Shown: piece by piece, positions 52,101-58,631 of the stretch
Layout of the letters: every line of letters begins with the position of its first letter
Position numbering within the stretch: position 1 is the stretch's first letter
Assembly: GCA_946621635.1 (NCBI GenBank)
Contig: CAMOOR010000001.1
Coordinates: forward strand, 146,745-210,744
Length of the DNA stretch: 64,000 bases
Origin: Colimorpha sp002372855
Lineage (GTDB): Bacteria > Bacteroidota > Bacteroidia > Bacteroidales > P3
Direction: 5' to 3'
Notes under the pieces: generated by a model
The model's input: the letters and a program-made list of their open reading frames with translations, nothing else
Databases searched by the model: none
Told to the model about the DNA's origin: nothing
Translations under genes and position numbers: made by a program

Positions 52101-53978
52101 TCCGAATGGGACGAGCAGGCCAACAGTCTCCTCGTGCGCAACGTCTACCACCCCATCTACCACGACCACACCCTGCGCCTATCCTGCACGGAGAAGCTCA
52201 CCGACATCTCCATGCACTATCCCAACCGCAAACGGCTGGGACTCGTTCTGTCCCTCGCCGCCGGCGAAGAGAAGGAACTGGCATTCATCATTGCGAGTTA
52301 CAAAGTAACTGAGTCGCAGAGTGACAGAGTGGAGAACGGAGAGTGGAGAACGGAGAACAACGCTGCCGCACAGCCACTCATCACTCATCACTCATCACTC
52401 ATCACTCCCCACCCAGCCACCCTGGACACGATCTATGCCGAGTTCGACCGCGTGGTGGCCTACTGGGACGAGAAACTCAGCCACATCCAGGTCGAGACGC
52501 CCGACCGCGCCCTCAACCACATGCTGAACCGCTGGTACCTCTACCAGGTCTACGCCTCGCGCCTCTACGCCCGCGCGGGCTTCTACCAGGTCGGCGGCGC
52601 CACCGGCTTCCGCGACCAGCTGCAGGACGTGATGTCGCTGCTCTACAGCGACCCGGAGTATGCCCGTCGCCAGATTCTCGACCACGCCGCACACCAGTTC
52701 CCCGAAGGCGACGTCCTCCACTGGTGGCACGAAAGCCTGCATCTCGGCGCTCGCACCACCTTCAGCGACGACTACCTCTGGCTCCTCTTCGTCACCCACC
52801 AGTACGTCCGCGTCACGGGCGACCACACGATCCTCTCCGAGCCCGTACCCTTCTGCCACGCCGAGCCCCTCGCCCCGGGCGAAGCCGAACGCGGCATGAA
52901 CTACACGGTGGGGAATGAAACATCCACTCTCTACGACCACCTCCGCCGCGCCGTCGACCGATCCCTCTCACGCATCGGCCGCCACGGCCTGCCCCTGATG
53001 GGCTGCGGCGACTGGAACGACGGCATGTCCGCCGTAGGCGTCGGCGGCAAGGGCGAGAGCGTCTGGGTAGCCTTCTTCCTCTGCGACCTGCTGCCGAAGA
53101 TGGAAGAACTGACGGTGATTGCCGGCAAGATGCCGGCGCTCCAAGCCGACCTCGCCTACTGCCAGCACCTCCACGACGCTCGCATCCGCCTCGTCGACGC
53201 CCTCCAGTCCAACACCTGGGACGGCAACTGGTTCCTCCGCGCCTTCTTCGACAACGGCGACCCCATGGGCTCGCGCAACAACATCGAGTGCCAGATCGAC
53301 CTCATCACCCAGGCCTGGTCCATCCTCACCGACGTCGCCACCCCCGAGCAGAAGCAGTCCGTCCTCCGCGAAACCGACCGCCGACTCGTCAACCGCGAAC
53401 ACGAAATCATCCAGCTCCTCACCCCCGCCTTCAAGGACTCCAACCCCTCGCCGGGCTACATCATGGACTACCCCGTCGGCCTCCGCGAAAACGGCGGCCA
53501 GTACACCCACGGCGCCATGTGGTACATCATGGCCAAACTCAAGGAAGGCCAACGCGACGAAGCCTACTACCTCTACTCCATCATCAACCCCGTGCACCGC
53601 ACCCACTCCCTGGCCGACGTGCTGAAGTACAAGGTCGAACCCTACTGTATTGCCGCCGACATCTACTCCAACCCCCAGCACCCCGGCCGCGGCGGATGGA
53701 CCTGGTACACCGGCTCCGCCTCCTGGGCCTACAAGACCGGCATCGAGAACATCCTCGGTCTCCACAAACAGGGCGACACCATCGTCCTCGACCCCCGCGT
53801 CCCCACCGAGTGGCCCTCCTTCACCCTCCGCTACCGTTTCGGCCAGTCGATGTACATCATCCGCTACACAAGGCCAAACACCACTCAGCCAATTAGCCAC
53901 ACTGACACACAGCCACTTAACCACTCCATCACGCTCGTCGACGACGGCAAAGAACATGAAATTGTAATCGGAAGATGA
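46104..53978 (+). CDS. Cyclic beta-1,2-glucan synthase (GT84/GH94 type)
   Basis: A 2624-residue membrane enzyme of the NdvB/ChvB type, which builds and cyclises beta-1,2-glucans from UDP-glucose. The N-terminal part contains STNEWVLDNYYMVSEQEK. The glycosyltransferase core has FVITLDTDTELVLYSAQKLIGAM (about residue 517), DDAKRHHRWTRGDWQI (about 665) and about six membrane helices (residues 260-310, 705-760, 840-895). A glycoamylase-like domain (TNIGFSLTAVVSADTLGFI) starts about residue 952. The C-terminal GH94 module has the phosphorylase motif LPLMGCGDWNDGMS (about 2300). At least six in-frame repeats interrupt it (46281, 47534, 50671, 52296, 53120 and 53881). Function is inferred from family. 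These systems are better known in proteobacteria. Confidence 0.87.
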   Translation: MKKLYKVFRTDVKDITRYYMILVNETRSQRLVGSTNEWVLDNYYMVSEQEKLMVGELKGVESGEWKVESGGRVEVLWKLLDGFVERSHCEVDKALLFRYLRQVQQREKDYLSYPEVTALLPLMKALLINKLAILCRELEGEGAQHYRPTEKPSAEGLERAARQNLRMMNIFNSLKKMTKLPMAELIDAVSFSERMLKDEKAGMYDQMQDKTKEDYRARIVRLCRKRKVKEYDLVKKLVESDEHVGWALFPPKRWKVRARLYIWIIVLASWAGAAAVAWVTTNCDLWIKALMTVLLAVPVSQVAIDLFNWLLAKLHKPQGTFKLKFKDGLIPDQYATMVIMPTILKSKEKVEELMGVLEMYYLSNINRGEGKIENGCARFNNIYYTLVGDAASYKEADAPWDEEVSEAGLRMVRELNEKYGAPIFNFVYRRRAWSEGEQTWLGHERKRGAILHFNDLLLGQTTEEEKQKRFRTETVSQWRTENGEWRTENGEQHDAETRSPLSTLHSPLSTPIRFVITLDTDTELVLYSAQKLIGAMAHPLNVAQLSKDGKRVDRGYGIMQPRVNVDVEVTNKSRYAQLMAGLGGLDVYTTASFELYQDIFNEGTFCGKGIYDLRVFQQVLKGTFPENLILSHDLLEGCHIRCGLINDVEVFDDNPSNYIDDAKRHHRWTRGDWQIIAWLTPHVRNERGERVKNQVNTIGRWKIFDNLRRSMLSLSVMLMVFAGYALAIAHGTRPSPAWFLLVAAIVVASPIVFFIVGQVTRLPRFGRRYKYYMTLMRGFRVIVYRSAVQFALLPKEAWMYTDAAVRACWRMWVSKHDLLAWITSDEAAKSTKGTLSDYVKKFWFNYVAAVVLILITCQMLDNTSDHITTGDIVAAVFAAIACAVWVAAPFVMYRLGKKFPQERKTLSEQETSEVRQLAKDTWHFFDTLLTEESHWLIPDNYQVGREPLTDYKTSPTNIGFSLTAVVSADTLGFISHEDAVNRIGYIMDTVETLEKWNGHLYNWYDIHSLRKLPNFFVSTADSGNFVACLYVVKGWLETLDGAARGEDTDALLSKVQRLISQTDFSKLYNPELDVFSIGYDDTSHTLLPYHYNNFASEARLTSFLTIAQGDAPYKHWFCLDKTLVQYKGYKGVASWYGTMFEYFMPLIFLPTYRHTLMDETYSFAIRAQRAFNNPWGISETAYNELDDARNYKYHAFGVPYLKYQNTTPDRIVISPYSSLLAISADDRAVYTNMQALKQLDMTDEYGFFESYDDEDHVAVKAHYAHHQGMILASLTNYLQHNRLQHLFMQSPVMQSMETLLKEKAQVKPYIDLKVTQYKRYQYSKVQTESDARDFDGIANVPEIGVVSNGEYTVMVNDRGSGFSRYKNIMLNRYRKISADHYGTFLFVRNLATDALWSATYAPLDVMPSGYHVSFASDKIKFSREDDGIVTQTEITVLKDRSAELRRFTFTNHTPAPVDLELTSYGEVVLAPAAEDESHRVFAAMKVLSEYDPTHQALLFNRPGAHNSRNFLLHRLWVDSDAASDKVTESLSNKVATQSENPAAQSLSHSATLVEYETSRMNFLGRGGSLRHADIIESRRTLTGTVGTTLDPVFSMRRRLHIEPGMKAEAFLLTAFGKAREQLLQLSGQYQSALDVEHAFKTASVFNNMRTSLSLLKGSQMQLYASLAKYMAQTATLGNERNDLLARNTLSQSGLWRFGISGDLAIILLEIDSMERSGFAKELLRAFEYYKVHGLILDLVFINDAPEGERDALTHFILGMANTEHLWATHSDAGKVYVLNGNDISDAERTLLRVVARLSFSTAEGITIAQQLRRLEVANQHYQDKVEYPVLRPKRDFRVWSDLEFYNQYGGFDNDGRDYVVTNTNTPMPWINVIANEHHFGCIVSSTMAGFTFAHNAQQFKLTGWSNDIVRDNASEMLLINRRQFLPATARHSQGWSAFDAEYDDGLAVKVRTFVSVDKPEKYYQIKVHNSSPESRQVHLDMVYKLVLGMCEEETARYLHSEWDEQANSLLVRNVYHPIYHDHTLRLSCTEKLTDISMHYPNRKRLGLVLSLAAGEEKELAFIIASYKVTESQSDRVENGEWRTENNAAAQPLITHHSSLITPHPATLDTIYAEFDRVVAYWDEKLSHIQVETPDRALNHMLNRWYLYQVYASRLYARAGFYQVGGATGFRDQLQDVMSLLYSDPEYARRQILDHAAHQFPEGDVLHWWHESLHLGARTTFSDDYLWLLFVTHQYVRVTGDHTILSEPVPFCHAEPLAPGEAERGMNYTVGNETSTLYDHLRRAVDRSLSRIGRHGLPLMGCGDWNDGMSAVGVGGKGESVWVAFFLCDLLPKMEELTVIAGKMPALQADLAYCQHLHDARIRLVDALQSNTWDGNWFLRAFFDNGDPMGSRNNIECQIDLITQAWSILTDVATPEQKQSVLRETDRRLVNREHEIIQLLTPAFKDSNPSPGYIMDYPVGLRENGGQYTHGAMWYIMAKLKEGQRDEAYYLYSIINPVHRTHSLADVLKYKVEPYCIAADIYSNPQHPGRGGWTWYTGSASWAYKTGIENILGLHKQGDTIVLDPRVPTEWPSFTLRYRFGQSMYIIRYTRPNTTQPISHTDTQPLNHSITLVDDGKEHEIVIGR
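46281..46310 (+). repeat. 7-bp word tract (GTGGAGA) in the glucan synthase N-terminus
   Basis: GTGGAGAGCGGAGAGTGGAA-type words are read VESGEWKVESGG, within the helical N-terminal part. Confidence 0.85.
47534..47636 (+). repeat. Palindromic 7-bp word element before the GT core
   Basis: The left arm (GTGGAGA/ACGGAGA, four or more units) and the right arm (CTCTCCG/CTCTCCA, five units) surround the loop ACACGATGCGGAAACC. It is read WRTENGEWRTENGE and SPLSTLHSPLST, just upstream of the catalytic DTDTE motif. Confidence 0.92.
50671..50758 (+). repeat. 8-bp palindromic word element with GCTACGCAG loop in the glucan synthase gene
   Basis: AAGTAACTGAGTCGCTGAGT-type words, the loop GTGGCTACGCAGTCCGAAAA and the return arm CTCAGTCACTCAGCCACTCA are read ESLSNKVATQSENP and QSLSHSATL. 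It shares words with the radA element. Confidence 0.92.
52296..52410 (+). repeat. Chimeric word element in the glucan synthase gene
   Basis: Three word families are joined: an 8-bp GAGTCGCA/GAGTGACA part, a 7-bp GTGGAGAACGGAGA part with loop AACAACGCTGCCGCACAG, and a 7-bp TCATCAC/TCATCAC part. The arms no longer match one another. Confidence 0.9.
53120..53143 (+). repeat. GCCGGC(N)GCCGGC palindrome in the glucan synthase gene
   Basis: TGCCGGCAAGATGCCGGCGC is read IAGKMPALQ. It belongs to the same family as the elements at 26844, 40186 and 62673. Confidence 0.82.
53881..53928 (+). repeat. CACTCAGC-type word tract at the glucan synthase C-terminus
   Basis: Degenerate 8-10 base words (CCACTCAGCC, TAGCCACACT, CAGCCACTTA) are read TTQPISHTDTQPLNHSI close to the C-terminus. 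Confidence 0.75.
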
Positions 53979-54018
53979 TAGGTACAAGGAACGAATCAAA
54001 AAATTGAAAAACAGCAAT

Positions 54019-56487
54019 ATGAAACGAGTATTTCTATTTTTTCTCTCGCTGGTGCTGGCAGAAGCCTCGCTTTGGGCCTACGAGACAACGACACTCAATC
54101 CGCTGAAGAGTCCGGACGGGCGCATGGAGATGCGCTTCGAGCTGCGCGACGGAAAACCCTATTACAGCCTCTATCGCGACAGCAAGGCGGTGGTGAAGCC
54201 ATCGCGCATGGGCTTCACGCTGGAATGGCGCAAGAGCGACCTGGCCAGCGGCTTCAGCGTGAGCCACGTGCAGCACAGCTCTTTCGACGAGGTGTGGCAG
54301 CCCGTCTTGGGCGAGGAGGCCAACATCCGCAACCATTACAACGAGCTCTGCGTCACGCTGCAGCAGGACTTCTACCTGGACCACGAGGGCAAGCGGGTGG
54401 ACAAACCCACGGTGATGGTCATCCGCTTCCGTCTCTACGACGACGGCCTCGGGTTCCGCTACGAGTTCCCGTCAACTCTTAACTCTGAATTCTTAACTCA
54501 TAACTCCCTCGTCACCTTCTGGCTCACCGACGAGCTGACGGAGTTCTGCCTCACCGGCGACCACACGGCATGGTGGATTCCAGGCGACTACGACACACAG
54601 GAGTTCAACTACACCCAGAGCCGCCTCTCCGAGGTACGCCGCCTGCACAACAATCCCCATCTCACCGGCGGATGGCCCTGGAAGAGTTTCTCCGACACCG
54701 GATTGCAGACAGCCCTGCAGATGAAGACCGACGACGGCCTCTACATCAACATCCACGAGGCCGCCGTGCTCGACTTCCCCACCATGAACCTGGATTTGCA
54801 AGTGGAAAACGGAAAACGGAAAGTGGAAAACAATGCTACGCAGGACAGCGTCAGTCCACTTTCCACTTTCCACTTTCCACTTTTCACTTTAAAAGTTCAC
54901 CTCACGCCCGACGCCACAGGCTATGTGGGCCGACTGCAGTCGCCCTGCTATACCCCTTGGCGCACCGTCCAGGTGTGCGAGAAGGCCACCGACGTGCTGC
55001 GTTCGCGCCTCATTCTCAACCTCAACGAGCCCTGCGCCTTGGAGGATGTCAGCTGGATACATCCGGTGAAGTACATGGGTGTGTGGTGGGAGATGATCAG
55101 CGACCACAGCACGTGGGGCTACACCAACGACTTCCCCTCGGTGCGCCTGCCAGGCGACCCCTCGCTGCCGCCGTCGCTGCAGGGTTCCACCACCGACTAC
55201 ACCAAGGCCAAGCCCCACGGCCGCCACGGCGCCAACAACGCCAACGTGCGCCGCTACATCGACTTCGCCGCCGAGCACGGCTTCGACGCCCTGCTCATCG
55301 AGGGTTGGAACATCGGCTGGGAAGACTGGTACGGCAAGGACAAAGACTACGTCTTCGACTTCCAGACGCCCTACCCCGACTTCGACCTGCCGGCGCTGAA
55401 CGAGTACGCCCACCGCAAGGGCATCCGCCTCATTATGCACCACGAGAGCAGCTCGTCGGTGAGCAACTACGAGCGCTTCATGGAGCCTGCCTATAACCTG
55501 ATGAATAAGTACGGCTACGACGCCGTCAAGAGTGGCTACGTGGGCCGCATTGTGCCCCACGGCGAGCACCACTACAGCCAGCCCATCATCAACCACTACC
55601 ACCGCGCCATCGTCGAGGCCGCGAAGCACAAGATTATGGTCAACGCCCACGAGGCGGTGCGCCCGACGGGCCTCTGCCGCACGTGGCCCAACATGATTGG
55701 CAACGAGAGCGCTATGGGCACCGAGTTCCGCGGCCGCATCAATCCCGGTCACACCACCATCCTGCCCTTCACGCGTCTGCAGGGCGGCCCCATGGACTAC
55801 ACCCCCGGCATCTTCGAGACCGACATGGAGAAGAACGCCCCGTGGAACAAGGACCTGATGCGCCACACGATTTGCAACCAGCTGGGATTGTACGTCACCT
55901 TCTACTCGCCGCTGCAGATGGCCGCCGACTTCCCCGAGCACTACGAGCCCCACATGGACGCCTTCCAATTCATCAAGGATGTGGCCGTCGACTGGGACAC
56001 CAGCATTTATATCGCCGCCGAAATCGGCGACTATATCGTCACCGCCCGCCACCCGAAGACCTCCACCCTCAACCTCGCCGCCGACGGCGTAGGCACCCTC
56101 GCCGACGGCAATAAAGGCGTCATCAGCAACACCGCCCGGTTTGTGTATGGGTTGGATGGGGCTAATGGGGTTAATGGGTTGGATGGGCTGACTCCCAGAG
56201 ACACCTGGTACGTCGGCGGTGTCACCGACGAGCAGGCCCGCGAGGTGGAGGTGAAGCTGGACTTCCTGAAGCCTGGCGTGAAGTACGAGGCCACCATCTA
56301 CGCCGACGCCAAGGACGCCAGCGGATGGGTATCGGATGTGCATATCGGCTGGGAAGCCGCGCAGAAAGAGGGCTACAACCCCAAGGCATACACCATCACC
56401 AAGAAGACGGTCACCAAGAAGAGCAAGCTGAAGCTCCGCATGGCCCCCTGCGGCGGCTTCGCCGTCAGCATCCGCGAGATAAAATAA
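54019..56487 (+). CDS. GH97 glycoside hydrolase, inverting (SusB-like) class
   Basis: A secreted 822-residue alpha-glycosidase (signal MKRVFLFFLSLVLAEASLWA). The GH97 N-domain (LKSPDGRMEMRFELRDGKPYYSL) precedes the barrel. The Glu residues of the inverting class are visible in IMHHESSSS (about 476), VNAHEAVRPTG (about 545) and GNESAMGTEF (about 563), which suggests an alpha-glucosidase of the SusB kind. Three word inserts occur at 54474-54508, 54800-54890 and 56146-56187. The start at 54019 rather than the TTG at 54004 gives the proper signal peptide. Confidence 0.9.
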   Translation: MKRVFLFFLSLVLAEASLWAYETTTLNPLKSPDGRMEMRFELRDGKPYYSLYRDSKAVVKPSRMGFTLEWRKSDLASGFSVSHVQHSSFDEVWQPVLGEEANIRNHYNELCVTLQQDFYLDHEGKRVDKPTVMVIRFRLYDDGLGFRYEFPSTLNSEFLTHNSLVTFWLTDELTEFCLTGDHTAWWIPGDYDTQEFNYTQSRLSEVRRLHNNPHLTGGWPWKSFSDTGLQTALQMKTDDGLYINIHEAAVLDFPTMNLDLQVENGKRKVENNATQDSVSPLSTFHFPLFTLKVHLTPDATGYVGRLQSPCYTPWRTVQVCEKATDVLRSRLILNLNEPCALEDVSWIHPVKYMGVWWEMISDHSTWGYTNDFPSVRLPGDPSLPPSLQGSTTDYTKAKPHGRHGANNANVRRYIDFAAEHGFDALLIEGWNIGWEDWYGKDKDYVFDFQTPYPDFDLPALNEYAHRKGIRLIMHHESSSSVSNYERFMEPAYNLMNKYGYDAVKSGYVGRIVPHGEHHYSQPIINHYHRAIVEAAKHKIMVNAHEAVRPTGLCRTWPNMIGNESAMGTEFRGRINPGHTTILPFTRLQGGPMDYTPGIFETDMEKNAPWNKDLMRHTICNQLGLYVTFYSPLQMAADFPEHYEPHMDAFQFIKDVAVDWDTSIYIAAEIGDYIVTARHPKTSTLNLAADGVGTLADGNKGVISNTARFVYGLDGANGVNGLDGLTPRDTWYVGGVTDEQAREVEVKLDFLKPGVKYEATIYADAKDASGWVSDVHIGWEAAQKEGYNPKAYTITKKTVTKKSKLKLRMAPCGGFAVSIREIK
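54474..54508 (+). repeat. CTTAACTC word tract in the first GH97 gene
   Basis: TCTTAACTC/TGAATTCTTAACTCATAACTC words are read STLNSEFLTHNSL. The tract is pyrimidine-rich. Confidence 0.75.
54800..54890 (+). repeat. Palindromic 7-bp word element with GCTACGCAG loop in the first GH97 gene
   Basis: The left arm GTGGAAAACGGAAA and the right arm CCACTTTCCACTTTCCAC flank AATGCTACGCAGGACAGCG. It is read VENGKRKVENNATQDSV and PLSTFHFPLF. It is the clearest complete element in the window. Confidence 0.93.
56146..56187 (+). repeat. 9-bp word tract (ATGGGTTGG) in the first GH97 gene
   Basis: Units ATGGGTTGG, ATGGGGCTA, ATGGGGTTA and ATGGGTTGG (period 9) are read GLDGANGVNGLDG. The complementary ACCCATTAAGCCCATT word begins the next gene's signal peptide. 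Confidence 0.88.
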
Positions 56488-56503
56488 CCCAACCATTAGA
56501 CCT

Positions 56504-58570
56504 ATGAAACCCATTAAGCCCATTCTCCTGAGCTTCCTGCTTCTGCTGTCGCTCTCCGCCGCAGCCAAACCGAAGTTCCACAGACTTGCCTCGCCGGACG
56601 GGCGGCTGACGCTGAGTGTGCAGGCAGAACAAGGGGGATTGTCCTATGACATACTGTACGACGGCCACGACCTGACGCCCATGACCATCATCGGTCTCAG
56701 ATACGAGCAGGGAGGCAAAATGTATGACAAGATGACCGTGCGCAAAGTATCGCGACGCACTATCGACGAAACCATCGCCTCGCCTTTCAGCCGACAGGCC
56801 ACGATGCGGAACCACTGCAACGAGATGACCTTGCACCTGAAGGAAGGCCTCTCGGTGGTCTTCCGCGCCTACAACGAGGGGATGGCCTACCGCTACGTGT
56901 GGGAGGGTGAACCGGGAAAGGTCTTCAACGAGGTGGCGAGCTACTACCTGCAGGCCGATTCGGCCACGGTGCCCTGTGTGTCGCAGTTCGACTCCACGGC
57001 CTTCGGCAGCGAGCCCTTTGTCCTCACCAATGCATGGACTCCCCAGTCGGAGAAATGGAAATGGTTCTACCCGCAGTACAGTTCCTCGTTCGAGAACCAA
57101 TACACCACCCTGCCGCTGCGCAAACTGGACTCGCGCCGCCTGTGCTTCCTGCCGCTGCTCATACACGGCGAACGCGGCATCAAGATGTGCATCACCGAGT
57201 CCGCACTGCTCGACTACCCCGGCATGTATCTTCGCCATTTCACAGATGGCGTTCTCGATTGCCAACACGCCCCGCTGCCCCGCCGCGTGGAGCAGGGTGG
57301 CCACAACAACCTGCAGCTGCTGGTCAAGGAGCGCGAGGACTACATCGCCGAGATGGACCGCAGCAAGGTCTTCCCCTGGCGCATCATGATGGTGGGCACC
57401 GACACGGAGATTGCGATGAACAACCTGAGCTACCTGCTGGCCGAGCCGTCGCGGGTGGACGACATCAGCTGGATCAAGCCCGGCAAAGTTGCCTGGGAAT
57501 GGTGGAACTGTTTTAATATCAGTGGCGTCGATTTCCCCGCCGGAGTGAACAACGACACCTACAAGCACTACATCGACTTCGCCTCCAAGTATGGCATCGA
57601 ATACGTCATCCTCGACGAAGGCTGGGCGGTGAACGGCGAGGCCGACCTCTTCCGGGTGGTGCCGGAAATTGACCTGCCCATGCTGGTGCAATATGCCAAA
57701 GAAAGGAATGTCGGCATCATCCTCTGGGCCGGCTATTATGCCTTTGAAAGGGACATGGAGCGCGTGTGCGAGCACTATAGCAACATGGGCGTCAAAGGCT
57801 TCAAGATCGACTTTATGGACCGTGACGACCAGCTGGCCGTCGACTTCTACCGCCGTGCGGCGGAGATGTGCGCCAAACACCACCTGCTCGTCGACTTCCA
57901 CGGCGCCTTCAAGCCCGCAGGCTTCACGCGCACCTATCCCAATGTGCTCAACTTCGAGGGCGTCTTCGGATTGGAGCAGATGAAGTGGGCCCCGACCACC
58001 GTGGACCAGATGCGCTACGACTGCGAGATTCCCTTCATCCGCCAGGCCGCCGGCCCGATGGACTACACGCAGGGCGCCATGCTCAACGGCGGCAAGTGGA
58101 ACTACCACCCCTGCTGGATGGAGCCCATGAGCCAGGGCACGCGCTGCCACCAGCTGGCGCTCTACATCGTGCTGGAGTCGCCGCTCAACATGCTCTGCGA
58201 CTCGCCCACGCACTACGAGCGCGAACCCGACTACACACGCTTCGTGGCCGAGATACCCACCGTGTGGGACGAGACGTGCGTGCTGCAGGGCGAGGTGGGC
58301 GAGTACATCGTCACCGCCCGCCGCAAAGGCAACACATGGTACATCGGTGGCATCACCAACTGGACAGAACGGGACGTCGAAATCGATTTTGAAGAGTTGC
58401 AGAGCGACTCAGCCACTCAGCCACCCAGTTACTCAGTCACCCTCTACACCGACGGCATCAACGCCCACCGCAAGGGATCAGATTACAAACTTTCCACTTT
58501 CCACTCTTCACTTTCCACTCTCAAAGTCCACCTCGCCCCTGGCGGCGGTTTCGTCATGAAAATCAACTAA
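56504..58570 (+). CDS. GH97 glycoside hydrolase, retaining class
   Basis: A secreted 688-residue GH97 enzyme. The signal peptide starts MKPIKPILLSFLLLLSLSA, where MKPIKPI is encoded by a CCCATT word. The N-domain is LASPDGRLTLSVQAEQGGLSYD. The nucleophile Asp of the retaining class is in GVKGFKIDFMDRDDQ (about 436), and the acid/base Glu in LNFEGVFGLE (about 485), which suggests alpha-galactosidase-type activity. Two word tracts (58402-58440 and 58490-58526) lie near the C-terminus. It is placed 16 bases after the inverting-class GH97 gene. Confidence 0.9.
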   Translation: MKPIKPILLSFLLLLSLSAAAKPKFHRLASPDGRLTLSVQAEQGGLSYDILYDGHDLTPMTIIGLRYEQGGKMYDKMTVRKVSRRTIDETIASPFSRQATMRNHCNEMTLHLKEGLSVVFRAYNEGMAYRYVWEGEPGKVFNEVASYYLQADSATVPCVSQFDSTAFGSEPFVLTNAWTPQSEKWKWFYPQYSSSFENQYTTLPLRKLDSRRLCFLPLLIHGERGIKMCITESALLDYPGMYLRHFTDGVLDCQHAPLPRRVEQGGHNNLQLLVKEREDYIAEMDRSKVFPWRIMMVGTDTEIAMNNLSYLLAEPSRVDDISWIKPGKVAWEWWNCFNISGVDFPAGVNNDTYKHYIDFASKYGIEYVILDEGWAVNGEADLFRVVPEIDLPMLVQYAKERNVGIILWAGYYAFERDMERVCEHYSNMGVKGFKIDFMDRDDQLAVDFYRRAAEMCAKHHLLVDFHGAFKPAGFTRTYPNVLNFEGVFGLEQMKWAPTTVDQMRYDCEIPFIRQAAGPMDYTQGAMLNGGKWNYHPCWMEPMSQGTRCHQLALYIVLESPLNMLCDSPTHYEREPDYTRFVAEIPTVWDETCVLQGEVGEYIVTARRKGNTWYIGGITNWTERDVEIDFEELQSDSATQPPSYSVTLYTDGINAHRKGSDYKLSTFHSSLSTLKVHLAPGGGFVMKIN
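58402..58440 (+). repeat. 8-bp word tract (CACTCAGC) in the second GH97 gene
   Basis: CAGCCACTCAGCCACCCAGT-type words are read SDSATQPPSYSVTL. It is the right-arm type only. Confidence 0.85.
58490..58526 (+). repeat. 7-bp word tract (CTTTCCA) in the second GH97 gene
   Basis: CTTTCCACTTTCCACTCTTC-type words are read KLSTFHSSLSTLK, next to the last strand. It is the right-arm type only. Confidence 0.85.
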
Positions 58571-58631
58571 ACCACAAAAAAACACAAACCTTAAACCCTA
58601 AACCTTAAACCCTAAACCTTAAACCTTATCT
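58571..58631 (+). repeat. TTAAACC intergenic word tract before sstT
   Basis: Five ACCTTAA/ACCCTAA units (period 7) end a few bases before the ATG at 58632. Confidence 0.88.

Noticed and set aside
28514..54890. Word tracts as ordinary disordered linkers evolved at protein level
   Set aside because: The repetition is at DNA level with periods of 7 and 8 that ignore codon length. The arms are complementary, and the same words occur in unrelated genes and between genes.
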